From assembly GCF_020329485.1 (NCBI RefSeq), contig NZ_JAGKJI010000004.1, forward strand, positions 124,001 through 188,000: 64,000 bases of DNA, given 5' to 3'. The notes below the pieces were generated by a model that was given only the letters and a program-made list of their open reading frames with translations, was not told the origin of the DNA and made no database searches. Shown here in pieces: positions 27,201 through 35,968 of the stretch (positions are counted from its first letter, which is position 1; every line of letters starts with the position of its first letter). The translations under genes and the position numbers were made by a program. Source of the stretch: Bradyrhizobium cenepequi. Lineage in GTDB: Bacteria > Pseudomonadota > Alphaproteobacteria > Rhizobiales > Xanthobacteraceae.

Positions 27201-28210
27201 AACCGCGGCACGCCGCGCGCAATGTTGGTCCACTCGGTGAAACCGGTACCCCACCATTTGTCGTTTTCAGGGAAGGCGTGAAACTGGGTCAGGTAATAGG
27301 CCAGGATCTTTGCGCGCGGCTTGGCGCTCGCGGGCAGGGGACGCAGTTCCTCAAACTGCGGGCTCGGCTTGGTGAAGCGTTTGATCTCGGCCGGGATGGT
27401 GGCTTCGTTTTCCGGCGGTGACGGATAGATGCCGTCCTCGTGCCGGTGCTCCAGATAGTGCAGCAACGGATTCTGGTCGGTCTTACCCTTGAAATAGCGC
27501 TGGATGTAGAACTTGGTGTCGAACTCCGCCGACGGGTTGCGCCCTTCCTTGTAGCCGTGGAGGATGAAGTGTTCGAACGGATCGACCCCGGCGGTCGCGA
27601 CATCCTGATAGGTCTGTAGATAATATTGCGCGTCGAATTCCGGAATCGGGCTGAACGGTCCGGTACGGTTCTTCAGATAGTGCGCGAGCGGACTCTCCTT
27701 CTCCGGTATGCCGTACTTCTCGCGATACCAGGCGGGCTGAAAATACGGGCTCGGCCGCCTCCCTTCGGGCTCGCCGATCGACGCATAGTGCAGTAGCGGC
27801 TGCACATCGACGTCCTTCACATCGGGATAGGTCGTGACGTACCAGATCGGGTCGAAGATCGGATTGGGCTTGCGACCTTCCTTGTAGCCATAGAGGAAGA
27901 AGTGCTCGAACGGATCGGCGCCGACCGCGATCACGTCCGGGTAGCTCGTCGCATAAAAATTCTCATCGAACAGTCCAAGCCCCTTAAGCGTTCGCGCGGC
28001 ACCCGTGAGGTCGACGGCCGGCGCAGCCGGCTCGGGTGGAGGCGGACGCTCTGGTTGCTTGCTCACGATCTCCTTGGCGGCCGCGCCGTTGGTCTTTGCA
28101 GCGTTTGGCTCTCCCTTGGGTTGAGGCCTTGCGGTCGCGCCGCGCCTCGTCCGAGGTTCCTTTTGACCGGCGTCGCGCGCGAGCTTCGAAAGAAAATCAG
28201 CCATCGTCAC
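24251..28210 (-). CDS. Giant glycosyltransferase: PDV repeats + WbsX + GT4 + GT2, 1319 aa
   Basis: A 1319-residue fusion. Residues 1-70 are a polar Pro/Ala-rich linker. Residues 80-265 carry four to five repeats of the FDxxxYxxxYPDVxxxxxxPxxHYxxxGxxEGRxP type. About 300-645 is a WbsX (GH99-like) domain: KILAYYLTQFHAFPENDKWW, GTGFTEWTNIARG, GFVYYYYWFNGKRLLEKPL, NAWNEWCEGAYLEPD. About 653-1010 is a GT4 domain with a glycosyl-donor site SREDPFPTVALEALSVGVPVV. About 1017-1260 is a GT2 domain: TISVAVPNYNYAHCLPERLY, VLDDCSSDDS, WIAEADD. It is cytosolic and has no membrane segment. Such fusions occur in O-antigen and capsule loci and probably add several sugars in sequence. Confidence 0.85.
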   Translation of the reverse strand: MTMADFLSKLARDAGQKEPRTRRGATARPQPKGEPNAAKTNGAAAKEIVSKQPERPPPPEPAAPAVDLTGAARTLKGLGLFDENFYATSYPDVIAVGADPFEHFFLYGYKEGRKPNPIFDPIWYVTTYPDVKDVDVQPLLHYASIGEPEGRRPSPYFQPAWYREKYGIPEKESPLAHYLKNRTGPFSPIPEFDAQYYLQTYQDVATAGVDPFEHFILHGYKEGRNPSAEFDTKFYIQRYFKGKTDQNPLLHYLEHRHEDGIYPSPPENEATIPAEIKRFTKPSPQFEELRPLPASAKPRAKILAYYLTQFHAFPENDKWWGTGFTEWTNIARGVPRFKEHYQPRIPRDLGFYSLADVETMRKQVKFAKAAGVYGFVYYYYWFNGKRLLEKPLEQFLKARDINMPFCLMWANENWTRRWDGMEGEVLISQDYLADDDERLLSDFNRHFKDKRYIRVQGRPLLMIYRPRLIPDTAKVIARWRSIFAKKFNEDPIIIMSQSFDDYDPTPNGMDGAIEFPPHKLTKYVPLANSEAKILDDTYSGQIYSYDDVAKYSIEEPRPNFPLIKTVVPSWDNDARRQGTGLVIQGSTPQKYEAWLATLVEQAQKRTFFGEAFVCVNAWNEWCEGAYLEPDLHFGSAYLNATARAATGLTRDLSLPKILLVGHDAFPSGAQHLLLNIGGTLRSAFNVEVEYLLLQGGAMEAEYASVAPLTVLKQASEIPATLRHFREKGFTAAVANTSASGRATKFLAEMGFRTVSLVHELPRILHEKNLEDIARIAIGSAQHVVFASEFVRDRLVEALKLDAGDGRFLIRAQGSYKQIEPAPAEAVLVRKEFGIAPTDKMVLGVGYADLRKGFDLFLQVWSLVRRQHPNVHFCWAGGIDPGLQEWLGPEIKRAEATGHFHLAGFRSDMQALYSASDIYALTSREDPFPTVALEALSVGVPVVAFRDSGGIPGFLLEENVGRVVPYCDVPAMAQAVENFLRWVPSAAERARMTEIIQTKFAFADYVRDLLRLAVPSLPTISVAVPNYNYAHCLPERLYTIFDQNHPVEEIIVLDDCSSDDSIPVIMRLADERQRDLTLVINEQNSGSVFAQWAKASEMAKGEFLWIAEADDLSEPTFLSSLLALMNADPDVAFGFTDSKSIDADGAHLYASYKPYYATIAPGALSRTEVFDGRDFVTRYLGVKNTILNVSSVLWRREALLRALEACRDDLSDLRMAGDWRIYLEALGTRGAKIAYVADPLNIHRRHAASVTHSLKAQKHIDEINSMHRVARERFGLTDRETKLQAAYLEEVTAQLLGAPQEAEKQKRAAAKPLAKESAKA

Positions 28211-28366
28211 ACATTCACTTCAGCGTTGGGGACTCTACTTCGCAAGCGCAAGATTAGCGGACTCTTTCTGTCTTCGATATGAAGGCAAGCTTGAGTTGTG
28301 CTCAAATTGTTGCTGTTGCTTGCCTCCTTTCGCATCTTTCCGCTCCAGAACGCACAATGTCATTCT

Positions 28367-30415
28367 TCATCGCTCAGCATCCACCAGCGTCAGGCCGATC
28401 GCCCTCAAACGGCTCACTGCGCCTTCATTTTTCTGTCGCGCCGCTTGTTGATACCAATGCACTGCCATGTGCCTGTCTTCCGCAACACCGGCGCCCGACA
28501 TCAGTGCGTCTCCCAGCGCTAACTGCGCTTCCGCCATACCCCGCTCTGCCGCTTTCTGAAACCATTCGGCCGCCTTCTTCGGATCTGCTTCGCGGCCCTG
28601 CCCTCTTCCGAGCATCACGGCGAGATTGTACTGGGCAACCGTGTGTCCCTGCTGCGCGGCGGCCTCGTACCAGCTCACACCCTGAGCGACATCCTGGTCG
28701 ATGCCATTGCCTGTGCAATACATGACGGCAAGCTGAAACTGCGCGGCAGCATTGCCAGCGCGCGCGGCCGCGGCCATCCAGGACGCTGCGGCTCGCGCAT
28801 CGCTCACGCCGCTCTTCGGATCGGCATATAGAAGTGCGAGGGTGTATTGGGCTTCGACATGCCCTGCCTCAGCCGCACGCGTGAACCATGGGATGGCGCC
28901 TTGAACATTCGCAACTCCGCCGAACTTTCCCATTTGCAGCGCGCCGAGTTGGAATGCTGCCGGCGCGTAACCCGCGCCGGCAGCTTCGGTCAACAACGAC
29001 TGCACCTGAGCAAGGCGGTCCGCCGAACCATCGTGATGAAGGAGGAAAAGCGCGTAAGCGGTCTTGGCGTCGGGGTCTCCGCCGACAGCGGCCTTGCTCA
29101 GCCATTCTCCCGCGAGCTTTTGATCGCGCGGAACGCCATTGCCTGCGGAATAGAGCCTGCCAAGCTGTACCTGCGCGGCACTGATGCCGCCCTCCGAAGC
29201 ACGCTCAAACCACTTGATCGCGGTTTCCACATTGCGTTCGACCCCGGAGCCGTTGAGATAGAAGATCGCGATATTGAACGCCGCCGTAGCGTGACCATTC
29301 TCGGCCGCACGCTCGAACCACTTTGCGGCTTGACGGATGTTCGGAGAAACACCTGTTCCGGTCGCATAGAAGCGACCAATGAAGAACTGCGCCTGCACGT
29401 CGCCGCGCTCGGCGGCCTTCTCGTACCAAGTCGCCGCTTCCCGCAGATCCGGCTCGGCACCTGCCCCGTGTGAATAGAACTCCGCCAACGCCTGGATCGC
29501 CGGAAGGTAGTCCTTGCGCGCCGCCTTGCGCAACGCGGTTTCGGCTAGGTCGATATCTCTGGCGATCCCCGTGCCGTTCAGGCGCAACAGACCGATGTTG
29601 TAGAGCGCAATCGCATCGTCATGCTTGGCCGCGCTCTGGAACAGGCGCGCCGCCTCGGCAGGAGCCTCGGGCATCCCTGCTCCCTTCAGGTTCATGAAGG
29701 CAAGTGCAACCTGCGCCCTCACATGGTCCTGATCGGCGGCCTTCCGATACCAGATCGCTGCCTGCTCGAAATCTGCGTGGACGCCTCGGCCCTGATAGTA
29801 GACATCGCCGAGCGCGAATTCGGCCGGCACACACTTCTGCTCGGCCGCGGCCCGATACCATCCGAGCGCCGCCTGGAGGTCCTTCGTACAACCCACCCCC
29901 TCGTTGTACATGTTGCCGAGAACCGTCTGCGCCTCGGCTTTCCCGCCTTCCGCTGCGGCCGATATCCAGCGAAAAGCGGCCTCGACGTCTTTCGCGACGC
30001 TCGTTCCATGCGGGAATATCAAATCTTGCACGTTTGATGCCCCGTCGCCCGATCGAGCGGCGGAGGACTGGTACCATGTTTCATGCCTGTAAGGACCGAG
30101 TACGGGGTTGACTCCGTACAGAAAAATCAGGCCGAGCTGAAATTGCGCTTCGACGTTGCCGAGCTGGGCCGCCTGCTCGTACCAAATGGCGGTATCAGGG
30201 ACGCTTCTCACGACCCCCTCGCCCTTCGCATAAAGAAGTCCGATCCGATAGCTTGCTTCGGCCTCACCGTCCTGCGCCGCGAGCTTCCAGTGCTTGAGCG
30301 CCTCAAGATATTGGCCGTTCTCGTATGCAGCCTTTCCGCGCTCAAATGGTGCTTCCTGAGAGAACGCGGAAGCCGGTCGAATCCACTGAAAGAGCGATCG
30401 CGCCGACAGTGTCAT
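28367..30415 (-). CDS. Sel1-repeat (SLR) protein, 682 aa
   Basis: Nearly the whole protein consists of about 17 Sel1-like repeats of 36-37 residues with the pattern AAxWYxxAAExGxxxAQxxLGxxYxxGxGV (for example AIWYEQAAQLGNVEAQFQLG; AAKWFERAAENGHATAAF). Sel1 arrays form alpha-solenoids used for protein-protein contacts. A clear signal peptide is not visible. The start overlaps the stop of the HlyD adaptor gene (ATGA), so it is the third gene of the type I secretion operon. It may scaffold the exporter, its substrate, or the polysaccharide enzymes. Similar SLR proteins (ExoR type) regulate EPS in rhizobia, but this one is much longer. Confidence 0.85.
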   Translation of the reverse strand: MTLSARSLFQWIRPASAFSQEAPFERGKAAYENGQYLEALKHWKLAAQDGEAEASYRIGLLYAKGEGVVRSVPDTAIWYEQAAQLGNVEAQFQLGLIFLYGVNPVLGPYRHETWYQSSAARSGDGASNVQDLIFPHGTSVAKDVEAAFRWISAAAEGGKAEAQTVLGNMYNEGVGCTKDLQAALGWYRAAAEQKCVPAEFALGDVYYQGRGVHADFEQAAIWYRKAADQDHVRAQVALAFMNLKGAGMPEAPAEAARLFQSAAKHDDAIALYNIGLLRLNGTGIARDIDLAETALRKAARKDYLPAIQALAEFYSHGAGAEPDLREAATWYEKAAERGDVQAQFFIGRFYATGTGVSPNIRQAAKWFERAAENGHATAAFNIAIFYLNGSGVERNVETAIKWFERASEGGISAAQVQLGRLYSAGNGVPRDQKLAGEWLSKAAVGGDPDAKTAYALFLLHHDGSADRLAQVQSLLTEAAGAGYAPAAFQLGALQMGKFGGVANVQGAIPWFTRAAEAGHVEAQYTLALLYADPKSGVSDARAAASWMAAAARAGNAAAQFQLAVMYCTGNGIDQDVAQGVSWYEAAAQQGHTVAQYNLAVMLGRGQGREADPKKAAEWFQKAAERGMAEAQLALGDALMSGAGVAEDRHMAVHWYQQAARQKNEGAVSRLRAIGLTLVDAER

Positions 30416-31761
30416 GGCTCGCGCATGGCCTCTCGAATGCCCTTGAGCATCCCGCCGAGCAGATACATCGCGACCGATCGGGTGCCGACATTGACGTCCC
30501 CCTGAAGGGTCATTCCGGGAATCAGTCGGAAATTGGCCGGCACGTCCTTGAAATTAGCGGAGTCCACCGAGCATCGTGCCTTGTAGTAGGTGTAGTCGAG
30601 CGGTTTACCGTCCTCATCTGTCGTAAATGCCCCCTCGCTGAGCCAGCGCACCTTGCCTTCAGCCGTGCCGTGCTCCGCCGCATTAAAGGCATCGATCTTC
30701 ATGGTGCAGGCATCTCCAGCCCGGATGAAGCCGATATCCCGCGACGTGATCCTGATTTCCGCTTCAAGCTTGATGTCGACGGGCATGAGTGTGATGAAGG
30801 GATCACCGGGCTTGAGGACTGAGCCGACCGAAAGCCTTGCGATGGTCAGCACCACGGAGGGTTCAGCCGCGGTCCAGCGGACGAGATCCTGGTGCTTCTC
30901 CGCCTTCTCATAGGCCGATCTCGCGTCGTCGAGCTTGTTGCGCGTCGTAACCAGATCCTGACTCAATTGCGCGAACCACTGCTGCTTGAAGGCGTCGCGA
31001 TCGGCGATCAACGATCCCAGCGTATTTTTGGCCTCGATCAGGCTGTTGTGCGTATTCTCCAACGTCCGCAGCAATTCCAGCCGAGTGTCCTGGGAGATGT
31101 ACATGTTGAGCTGCGAGCCCGTGCCGTGCTCGGCAAGAGTCGTGCGCATCGCCTCGATCTTCTGCAGAACCTCGTCGCGCTGCCGGTACCTGGCATCATC
31201 GCCGCGAAGCTTTTCGATCGTCGCCTGGGTCTGCTTGATCTTCGATTCGAAACTGTTGAGCTGGGCAGTATATTGCGCCATCCGCTGATCATAGAGCGCC
31301 TTCTGCAGCGCCGCGTATTTCTGGAAGTCAGGGTCTGGCTTGTCGGCGAACGCAAGCGGCTGCTGCTTCAGCTCGGCCTCATCGCGCGCCACCTGCGTCT
31401 CAAGGCTCGCGAGCTGCAATTTCGCCTGCGTCAGATCAGCGGAGGTGAAGGTTGCATCGAGCGTCGCGAGCAGCTGTCCCGGCTGCACCTGTTCGCCTTC
31501 CCGCACGTCAATCGTCTTGATGATCGAAGGATCCAGCGCCTGCAGAACGCTGATCTGGCCGGCCGGCACGATCTTCCCGGTGACGCTGGTGATGACCCGA
31601 TCGACTCGCGTAAGGCACAAGATAGCGACGATGGCAACGACGAAGGCGGAGAGCACAAACAAGGTCGCTCGCGCAACCAGCGGCTCGGCCTCCTCTCGGA
31701 TCGCGTCGGTCTCCGATTGGAATTGGCGAACGGTGGCAAGCGAAGCTTGATTAGGAGACAA
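30412..31761 (-). CDS. HlyD-family type I secretion adaptor
   Basis: A 449-residue periplasmic membrane-fusion protein linking the inner-membrane ABC exporter to an outer-membrane TolC-type channel. One N-terminal transmembrane helix (ATLFVLSAFVVAIVAILCL) is followed by the lipoyl half-motif GKIVPAGQISVLQALD and VREGEQVQPGQLLATLD, a long alpha-helical hairpin (about 110-290) and a C-terminal beta-barrel (VLKPGDPFITLMPVD, RAGDACTMKIDAF). I chose TTG at 31761, overlapping the end of the ABC gene and preceded by GGAG; the frame is open further upstream but that part is inside the ABC gene. It is the middle gene of the ABC-HlyD-Sel1 operon. Confidence 0.85.
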   Translation of the reverse strand: MSPNQASLATVRQFQSETDAIREEAEPLVARATLFVLSAFVVAIVAILCLTRVDRVITSVTGKIVPAGQISVLQALDPSIIKTIDVREGEQVQPGQLLATLDATFTSADLTQAKLQLASLETQVARDEAELKQQPLAFADKPDPDFQKYAALQKALYDQRMAQYTAQLNSFESKIKQTQATIEKLRGDDARYRQRDEVLQKIEAMRTTLAEHGTGSQLNMYISQDTRLELLRTLENTHNSLIEAKNTLGSLIADRDAFKQQWFAQLSQDLVTTRNKLDDARSAYEKAEKHQDLVRWTAAEPSVVLTIARLSVGSVLKPGDPFITLMPVDIKLEAEIRITSRDIGFIRAGDACTMKIDAFNAAEHGTAEGKVRWLSEGAFTTDEDGKPLDYTYYKARCSVDSANFKDVPANFRLIPGMTLQGDVNVGTRSVAMYLLGGMLKGIREAMREP

Positions 31762-33988
31762 GGGTCGGACTCCGGAAGTTCGGCCTGTCGTTGCGGTTCG
31801 CCGGCGCCAAATGCGTGTTTTGCTGGTACCACAGCGAACTGTAGATATCATTGCGCTCCAGCAGTTCCTCGTGCCGCCCGATGTCGTCGACCAAGCCCCG
31901 ATCGAGCACGAGAATGGCATCCGCCCTCGTTAGCGACGACAGCCGATGCGAGATGATGATCAGCGTTCGGCCATTCGCGATTCGCGAAATGTTGGCGTTC
32001 ACGATCGCTTCGCTGTCGGCGTCGAGCGCGCTGGTCGCTTCATCAAGAATCAGGATCGGCGGGTTGACGATCAGCGCACGTGCGATGGCAAGCCGCTGCC
32101 GCTGCCCTCCGGAGAGATTGGGAGAACCTTCATAGACGTAGGTCTCGTAGCCGCGGGGTAGCTTGTCGATGAACTCCTCTGCGCCCGCGAGCCTCGCCGC
32201 CTTGACGACGTCGTCAAACGTAGCATCCGGCTTGGCCGCCGAGATGTTCTCCCGGATCGTGCCGCTGAACAGGAAATTTTCCTGCAGCACGACACCGACG
32301 TTACGGCGCAGATGATCGACATCGTATTCGCGAACATCGATCCCGTCGATTTTGATCAATCCGTCATAGTCCGAATGCAGTCGCTGCAACAATCGCGTGA
32401 TCGTGGTCTTGCCCGATCCGCTCTTGCCCATCACGCCAAGCGCGGTTCCTTTGGGTACCTCGAACGAAATGCGGTTCAGCGCCGGCGAGACTGCGCCCTT
32501 GTATTTGAACGTGACGCCGGAAAACTCCACGTTGCCTTCAAGGGGCGAGCGGACGCCGTGCCCCGAGCGCCCTTCCTCGGCTGGCTGGTTGACGAGATTG
32601 CCGACAACAGCGACCGCACTTCGCGCCTCGTCGTACTGGTTAATGAGCTGCGCCATCTGCATCAGCGGACCGGAGACGCGCTGCGACAACATCAGAAAAG
32701 CAAACAGCGCGCCGACGTAGACGGGATCATTGCTTACCAGGGCGAGATAGGCGCCGAGCGCGTACGAACCGCTCACCGCCAGCCGCTCCAGCGGGCGCAC
32801 GGCCACCTGGATCGCGTTTCCGGTCATCCCTTCCGCAAGCCGGGCCTTGGCGACGCGCGCGACCAGCACGTCCCACATATGGCGCTGCCGCGCATCGAGG
32901 GCAAGCGACTTCACCGTCCGGATACCATTGAGCGTCTGAACCAGAAATGCGCCCTGCGCGCCTTCCGCTGCAAGGACGGCAGACGAGGCCTTGCGGTAGG
33001 TCGGCAGCATCAAGATAAGCCATGCGACGATCAGTCCCGAGAATGCCAACACCGTCAAAGTCATGATTGGACTGAAGAAGAACATGACAGGCAGGAAGAA
33101 GATCAGTGTCGTTGAATCCAGAATCGTGCCGAACAGTTGACCCATCAGGAAGGAGCGGATGCGAAACACTTCACGGACGTCGCGTGCCACCAAACCGACA
33201 GCGGTCTGCTCGAAATAGTCAATGGGAAGGTTGAGAACCTTTTCGAAGACGTAAGTAGACAGCTTGACGTCAAGCCGGGTGGTCAGGCGATGGACAAGGA
33301 ATTGCCTCAAGAATGAGAACATCGCCTCGAAGGCGATGATCACCAGCATCGCGAGACAGAGCACATAGAAAGTGTTGTATGCTTGGTAGAAGATCACCTT
33401 GTCCGATACCAGGCGCCAGAACATGATCGGGCCCAGGCCCAGAAATCCGAGGATCAACGCGGAGATTGCGACATCCCGAACCATGCGACGCTCGCGAAAC
33501 AGCAGCGCGGCCACGAGACCGAGACTGAACGGCTGCGTTTCGTCGGAGATTTCATAGTTGCGTTTGACCAGAACGACATCCCCGGACCAGATGTCTTCGA
33601 AACGCGGCCGGTCGATCACAAGCAGCGCGTCTTCCGCTGCATTCGGATCACTCAGCACGATGCGCGTGTTGTTGGCGTCTCCATCGACGCGCAACAGCAC
33701 CATGTGGCTTCCGTTGCGCAAGCGAACGATGGCCGGCAGCGCCTTTTTCAGGTGGGAAAGCCCGTCCCAATCAAGCTTGACGAGCTTCGCCCGCATGCCC
33801 GCCCTCACCGCGCAGCGGACGAGCTGATCAGGCGTCACCTCCTGATTGGTCAGCAGGTTATCTTTGATAAGCTGCGTTGAGGTGAGGTGCAGCCCATGCT
33901 GTCGAGCCACGATGATCAGACAGCCCAGCGCGGACGGAGGGACCGGATCTGCATCAGTACTATTCTCGGCGATCGCTTGGATGATCAT
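31751..33988 (-). CDS. Type I secretion ABC transporter with inactive C39-like domain
   Basis: A 745-residue HlyB/LapB-type exporter. Residues 1-130 form a C39-peptidase-like domain in which Ser19 replaces the catalytic Cys (SALGCLIIVARQHG) while His95 and Asp114 remain, so it is expected to bind substrate rather than cut a leader. About six membrane helices follow (about 155-430). The ATPase domain has Walker A GKSGSGKTT (near 519), LSGGQRQRLAIARALI (near 620) and ILDEATSALD. HlyB-like C39-like domains recognise RTX substrates. An RTX protein is encoded 1 kb upstream on the same strand and is the likely cargo. The gene ends inside the HlyD start. Confidence 0.9.
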   Translation of the reverse strand: MIIQAIAENSTDADPVPPSALGCLIIVARQHGLHLTSTQLIKDNLLTNQEVTPDQLVRCAVRAGMRAKLVKLDWDGLSHLKKALPAIVRLRNGSHMVLLRVDGDANNTRIVLSDPNAAEDALLVIDRPRFEDIWSGDVVLVKRNYEISDETQPFSLGLVAALLFRERRMVRDVAISALILGFLGLGPIMFWRLVSDKVIFYQAYNTFYVLCLAMLVIIAFEAMFSFLRQFLVHRLTTRLDVKLSTYVFEKVLNLPIDYFEQTAVGLVARDVREVFRIRSFLMGQLFGTILDSTTLIFFLPVMFFFSPIMTLTVLAFSGLIVAWLILMLPTYRKASSAVLAAEGAQGAFLVQTLNGIRTVKSLALDARQRHMWDVLVARVAKARLAEGMTGNAIQVAVRPLERLAVSGSYALGAYLALVSNDPVYVGALFAFLMLSQRVSGPLMQMAQLINQYDEARSAVAVVGNLVNQPAEEGRSGHGVRSPLEGNVEFSGVTFKYKGAVSPALNRISFEVPKGTALGVMGKSGSGKTTITRLLQRLHSDYDGLIKIDGIDVREYDVDHLRRNVGVVLQENFLFSGTIRENISAAKPDATFDDVVKAARLAGAEEFIDKLPRGYETYVYEGSPNLSGGQRQRLAIARALIVNPPILILDEATSALDADSEAIVNANISRIANGRTLIIISHRLSSLTRADAILVLDRGLVDDIGRHEELLERNDIYSSLWYQQNTHLAPANRNDRPNFRSPTLVS

Positions 33989-34122
33989 GAAAGCTCAGCC
34001 CATGTGTCTGTTACGAACATCAGTTACGATCTTTTACTCACACACCGCTGCACGATCGGCGATGCCCGGATGTTAGCACCAACATATATACAACAAAAAC
34101 GACAGGAACACTAACATTTAGG

Positions 34123-34136
34123 GTGATGGCAATCAC
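34123..34136. promoter_or_regulatory. Crp/Fnr-like inverted repeat upstream of ABC exporter
   Basis: GTGATGGCAATCAC is a perfect 5-4-5 inverted repeat resembling TGAT-N4-ATCA sites of the Crp/Fnr superfamily. Its centre lies 141 bp upstream of the exporter start and 57 bp downstream of the end of the methyltransferase gene, so relevance to either is tentative. Confidence 0.35.
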
Positions 34137-34192
34137 TCGGGGCTATTGACAGCAGGTTGCGTCGGCGCCCGGAGCGACACTATGACGAGCGT

Positions 34193-34894
34193 CTAGGCCG
34201 ACGCCTCCTGAAAATTAAAGCCCGTTTCCAACAAAGCCCTCTGGATGCCTTCGCTATCGGCCTCGGGCATCAGCGCGAGCGCGCAGACCTCGAAGTTCTC
34301 CGTCGTTATCGACACGGTCGGAAAGCCCGCCATCAACAACAGGTTGCCGAGGCGCTCGGCCGTAAACCCAGTGCGATGGGCCATATAGACGTGCCCCTCC
34401 TCGATCGCGCGCGAATGGCCGTAGAGCATGTCCAGCGGCCTGATCGGACCGGCCGGCGAATTGTAAGCGACCGCGGCAATCCCGTGCTCGACGATGAATT
34501 GAGCGACCGATTCAACATCCGGGCTTGTAATCAAGGCGAACCCGTCGGGTTTCAAGACTCGATGGAACTGACGCAGCGTGGGAAAGACTTCGTGCGCGTA
34601 GAGATGCTCAAGCACATGCGACGACCAGACTGCATCGAATGATTGCGGCGCAAAGGAATCGCCGAGATCGAGGATTGAGCCGAGAACATCCGGTTTCACT
34701 TCCGGATCGATGTCGAAGCGCACTTCCTCCCAGCCTTGCCCGTCCACCATTCGGGCAATTCGCCGGGCAGGTCCGGGTCCGGAGCCCGCATTGAGCAAGC
34801 GCTTCATACTGGCGGACAAATCGGCTCCTGACGTCGCGATTGGGTGCATCGGGCGCGGGTGAGGACAAGACGAATTTCGAACGTAAACTACCAT
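34193..34894 (-). CDS. Class I SAM-dependent methyltransferase
   Basis: A 233-residue protein with a methyltransferase fold: KRLLNAGSGPG (motif I), WEEVRFDIDPEVKPDVLGSI with the acidic end of strand 2, SFDAVWSSHVLEHLYAHEV (motif typical of Methyltransf_11) and LKPDGFALITSPD. ATG at 34894 is preceded by AAGGTG but internal starts (for example Met at 34807) are possible, as the first 30 residues are not conserved-looking. It lies between the RTX gene and the ABC exporter gene on the same strand. A sugar or small-molecule target is likely. Confidence 0.75.
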   Translation of the reverse strand: MVVYVRNSSCPHPRPMHPIATSGADLSASMKRLLNAGSGPGPARRIARMVDGQGWEEVRFDIDPEVKPDVLGSILDLGDSFAPQSFDAVWSSHVLEHLYAHEVFPTLRQFHRVLKPDGFALITSPDVESVAQFIVEHGIAAVAYNSPAGPIRPLDMLYGHSRAIEEGHVYMAHRTGFTAERLGNLLLMAGFPTVSITTENFEVCALALMPEADSEGIQRALLETGFNFQEASA

Positions 34895-34961
34895 CACCTT
34901 ATCGATGTGGCCTCACAAAGGCGTAAATCGCGTCTCAAGCCATCTGCAGATCACAAAAGCA

Positions 34962-34985
34962 AAAGCCCCGCGGGAGCGGGGCTTT
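34962..34985 (-). terminator. Rho-independent terminator after RTX gene
   Basis: AAAGCCCCG, a 6-base loop, then CGGGGCTTT forms a perfect 9-bp stem. Read on the minus strand it is followed by a T-rich run (TTTTGCTTTT), 27 bp after the RTX stop codon. It should separate the RTX transcript from the methyltransferase gene. Confidence 0.85.
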
Positions 34986-35011
34986 CACCAATGTAGCGTC
35001 CAGCAGCCGAA

Positions 35012-35968
35012 TTAGAGCTTCGGCAGAGTGACGACCTGGTCGGTGAAGTGGAGATCTTCGACTCCGCTGACCGCAACCGTCTGGTTGTCACTGAAATGGA
35101 GTGTGTAAGTTGACGTACTCGCGTCGACGTCAATCTTGGTGACATCAAAGAACGAACGATCCGCAAAGGTGGCGGTGTCATTGCCACTGCCGCCAATAAT
35201 CGTGTCGTTGCCGGTATGCGACTGGATGTGGAAGCTATCATTGCCACTCCCACCCTGCAGCGTCGAGTTCGCGCCCGCACCGCCGTCGGAGAGCCAGAGT
35301 TGGTCGTTGCCGGCACCGCCATCCAGAACGTCGCCCTGCACACCGACCAGCGTGTCGTTGCCGCTGCCACCCGAAAGTGTGCTGTGTCCCGACGTGGCGT
35401 CCCTGAGCAAGTCGTTGCCATCGCCGCCAACGAGCGATTGAGCACCCGTACCCGCCGTCAGGCGGTCGTTTCCGTCGCCGCCGTCCAACGTGTCATTGCC
35501 GGTGCCACCAAAGATGCTGTCGTTGCCAGCCCCGCCGACCAGCGAACTATCACCGTGTCCGCCCTGGATCAGGTCGCTACCGCCACCGCCATAGACCGTG
35601 TCGTCGCCGCTGTCGAACAGGTTGATGGTGTCGGCACCCTTGCCCGCCGCAACGAACACGTCATTATCGCCGCCATTTACGTTGAGCCTGGCGCTATTGT
35701 CATCGAGGATAATCGCCTTCAGATTGGGATTGGTCTCGACGCTCGTGGAGTTGGACACGTCCAGGATCTGGACGGTGGGCGGGACCGCCCCACCGGGAAA
35801 TGGTCCTGATTGAAACCATCCCCTCGTGCCATCCTCCCCGCCATCATTGAACACACCGCTCTGCTCCAGCGAGTCGATCAATGCCGATCTGACACTCGCC
35901 TCGATGTTGTTACCGCTGTGGTGGAGAAATTGACCCAGCTCAGTCTTCGTCAAGTAGGTAACGGCCAT
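35012..35968 (-). CDS. RTX (haemolysin-type) calcium-binding repeat protein
   Basis: A 318-residue protein without a Sec signal. The first 110 residues contain no recognised domain (VTYLTKTELGQFLHHSGNN). About 110-270 holds some ten nonapeptide repeats GGxGxDxLx (GGGGSDLIQGGHGDSSLVGG, GGTGNDTLDGGDGNDRL, GGSGNDTIVG-like), which bind Ca2+ in a beta-roll. The last 60 residues end with FTDQVVTLPKL, a type I-style C-terminus. ATG at 35968 has AGAGGG upstream. The nearby HlyB-type exporter is its probable secretion route. No enzymatic domain is visible, so it may be a matrix or lectin-like protein. Confidence 0.9.
   Translation of the reverse strand: MAVTYLTKTELGQFLHHSGNNIEASVRSALIDSLEQSGVFNDGGEDGTRGWFQSGPFPGGAVPPTVQILDVSNSTSVETNPNLKAIILDDNSARLNVNGGDNDVFVAAGKGADTINLFDSGDDTVYGGGGSDLIQGGHGDSSLVGGAGNDSIFGGTGNDTLDGGDGNDRLTAGTGAQSLVGGDGNDLLRDATSGHSTLSGGSGNDTLVGVQGDVLDGGAGNDQLWLSDGGAGANSTLQGGSGNDSFHIQSHTGNDTIIGGSGNDTATFADRSFFDVTKIDVDASTSTYTLHFSDNQTVAVSGVEDLHFTDQVVTLPKL

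Noticed and set aside
26198..27421. 407-codon plus-strand frame
   Set aside because: Antisense to the 1319-residue glycosyltransferase, which has four well-supported domains.
30892..31956. 354-codon plus-strand frame
   Set aside because: Antisense to the HlyD adaptor and ABC exporter genes; composition is that of a shadow frame.
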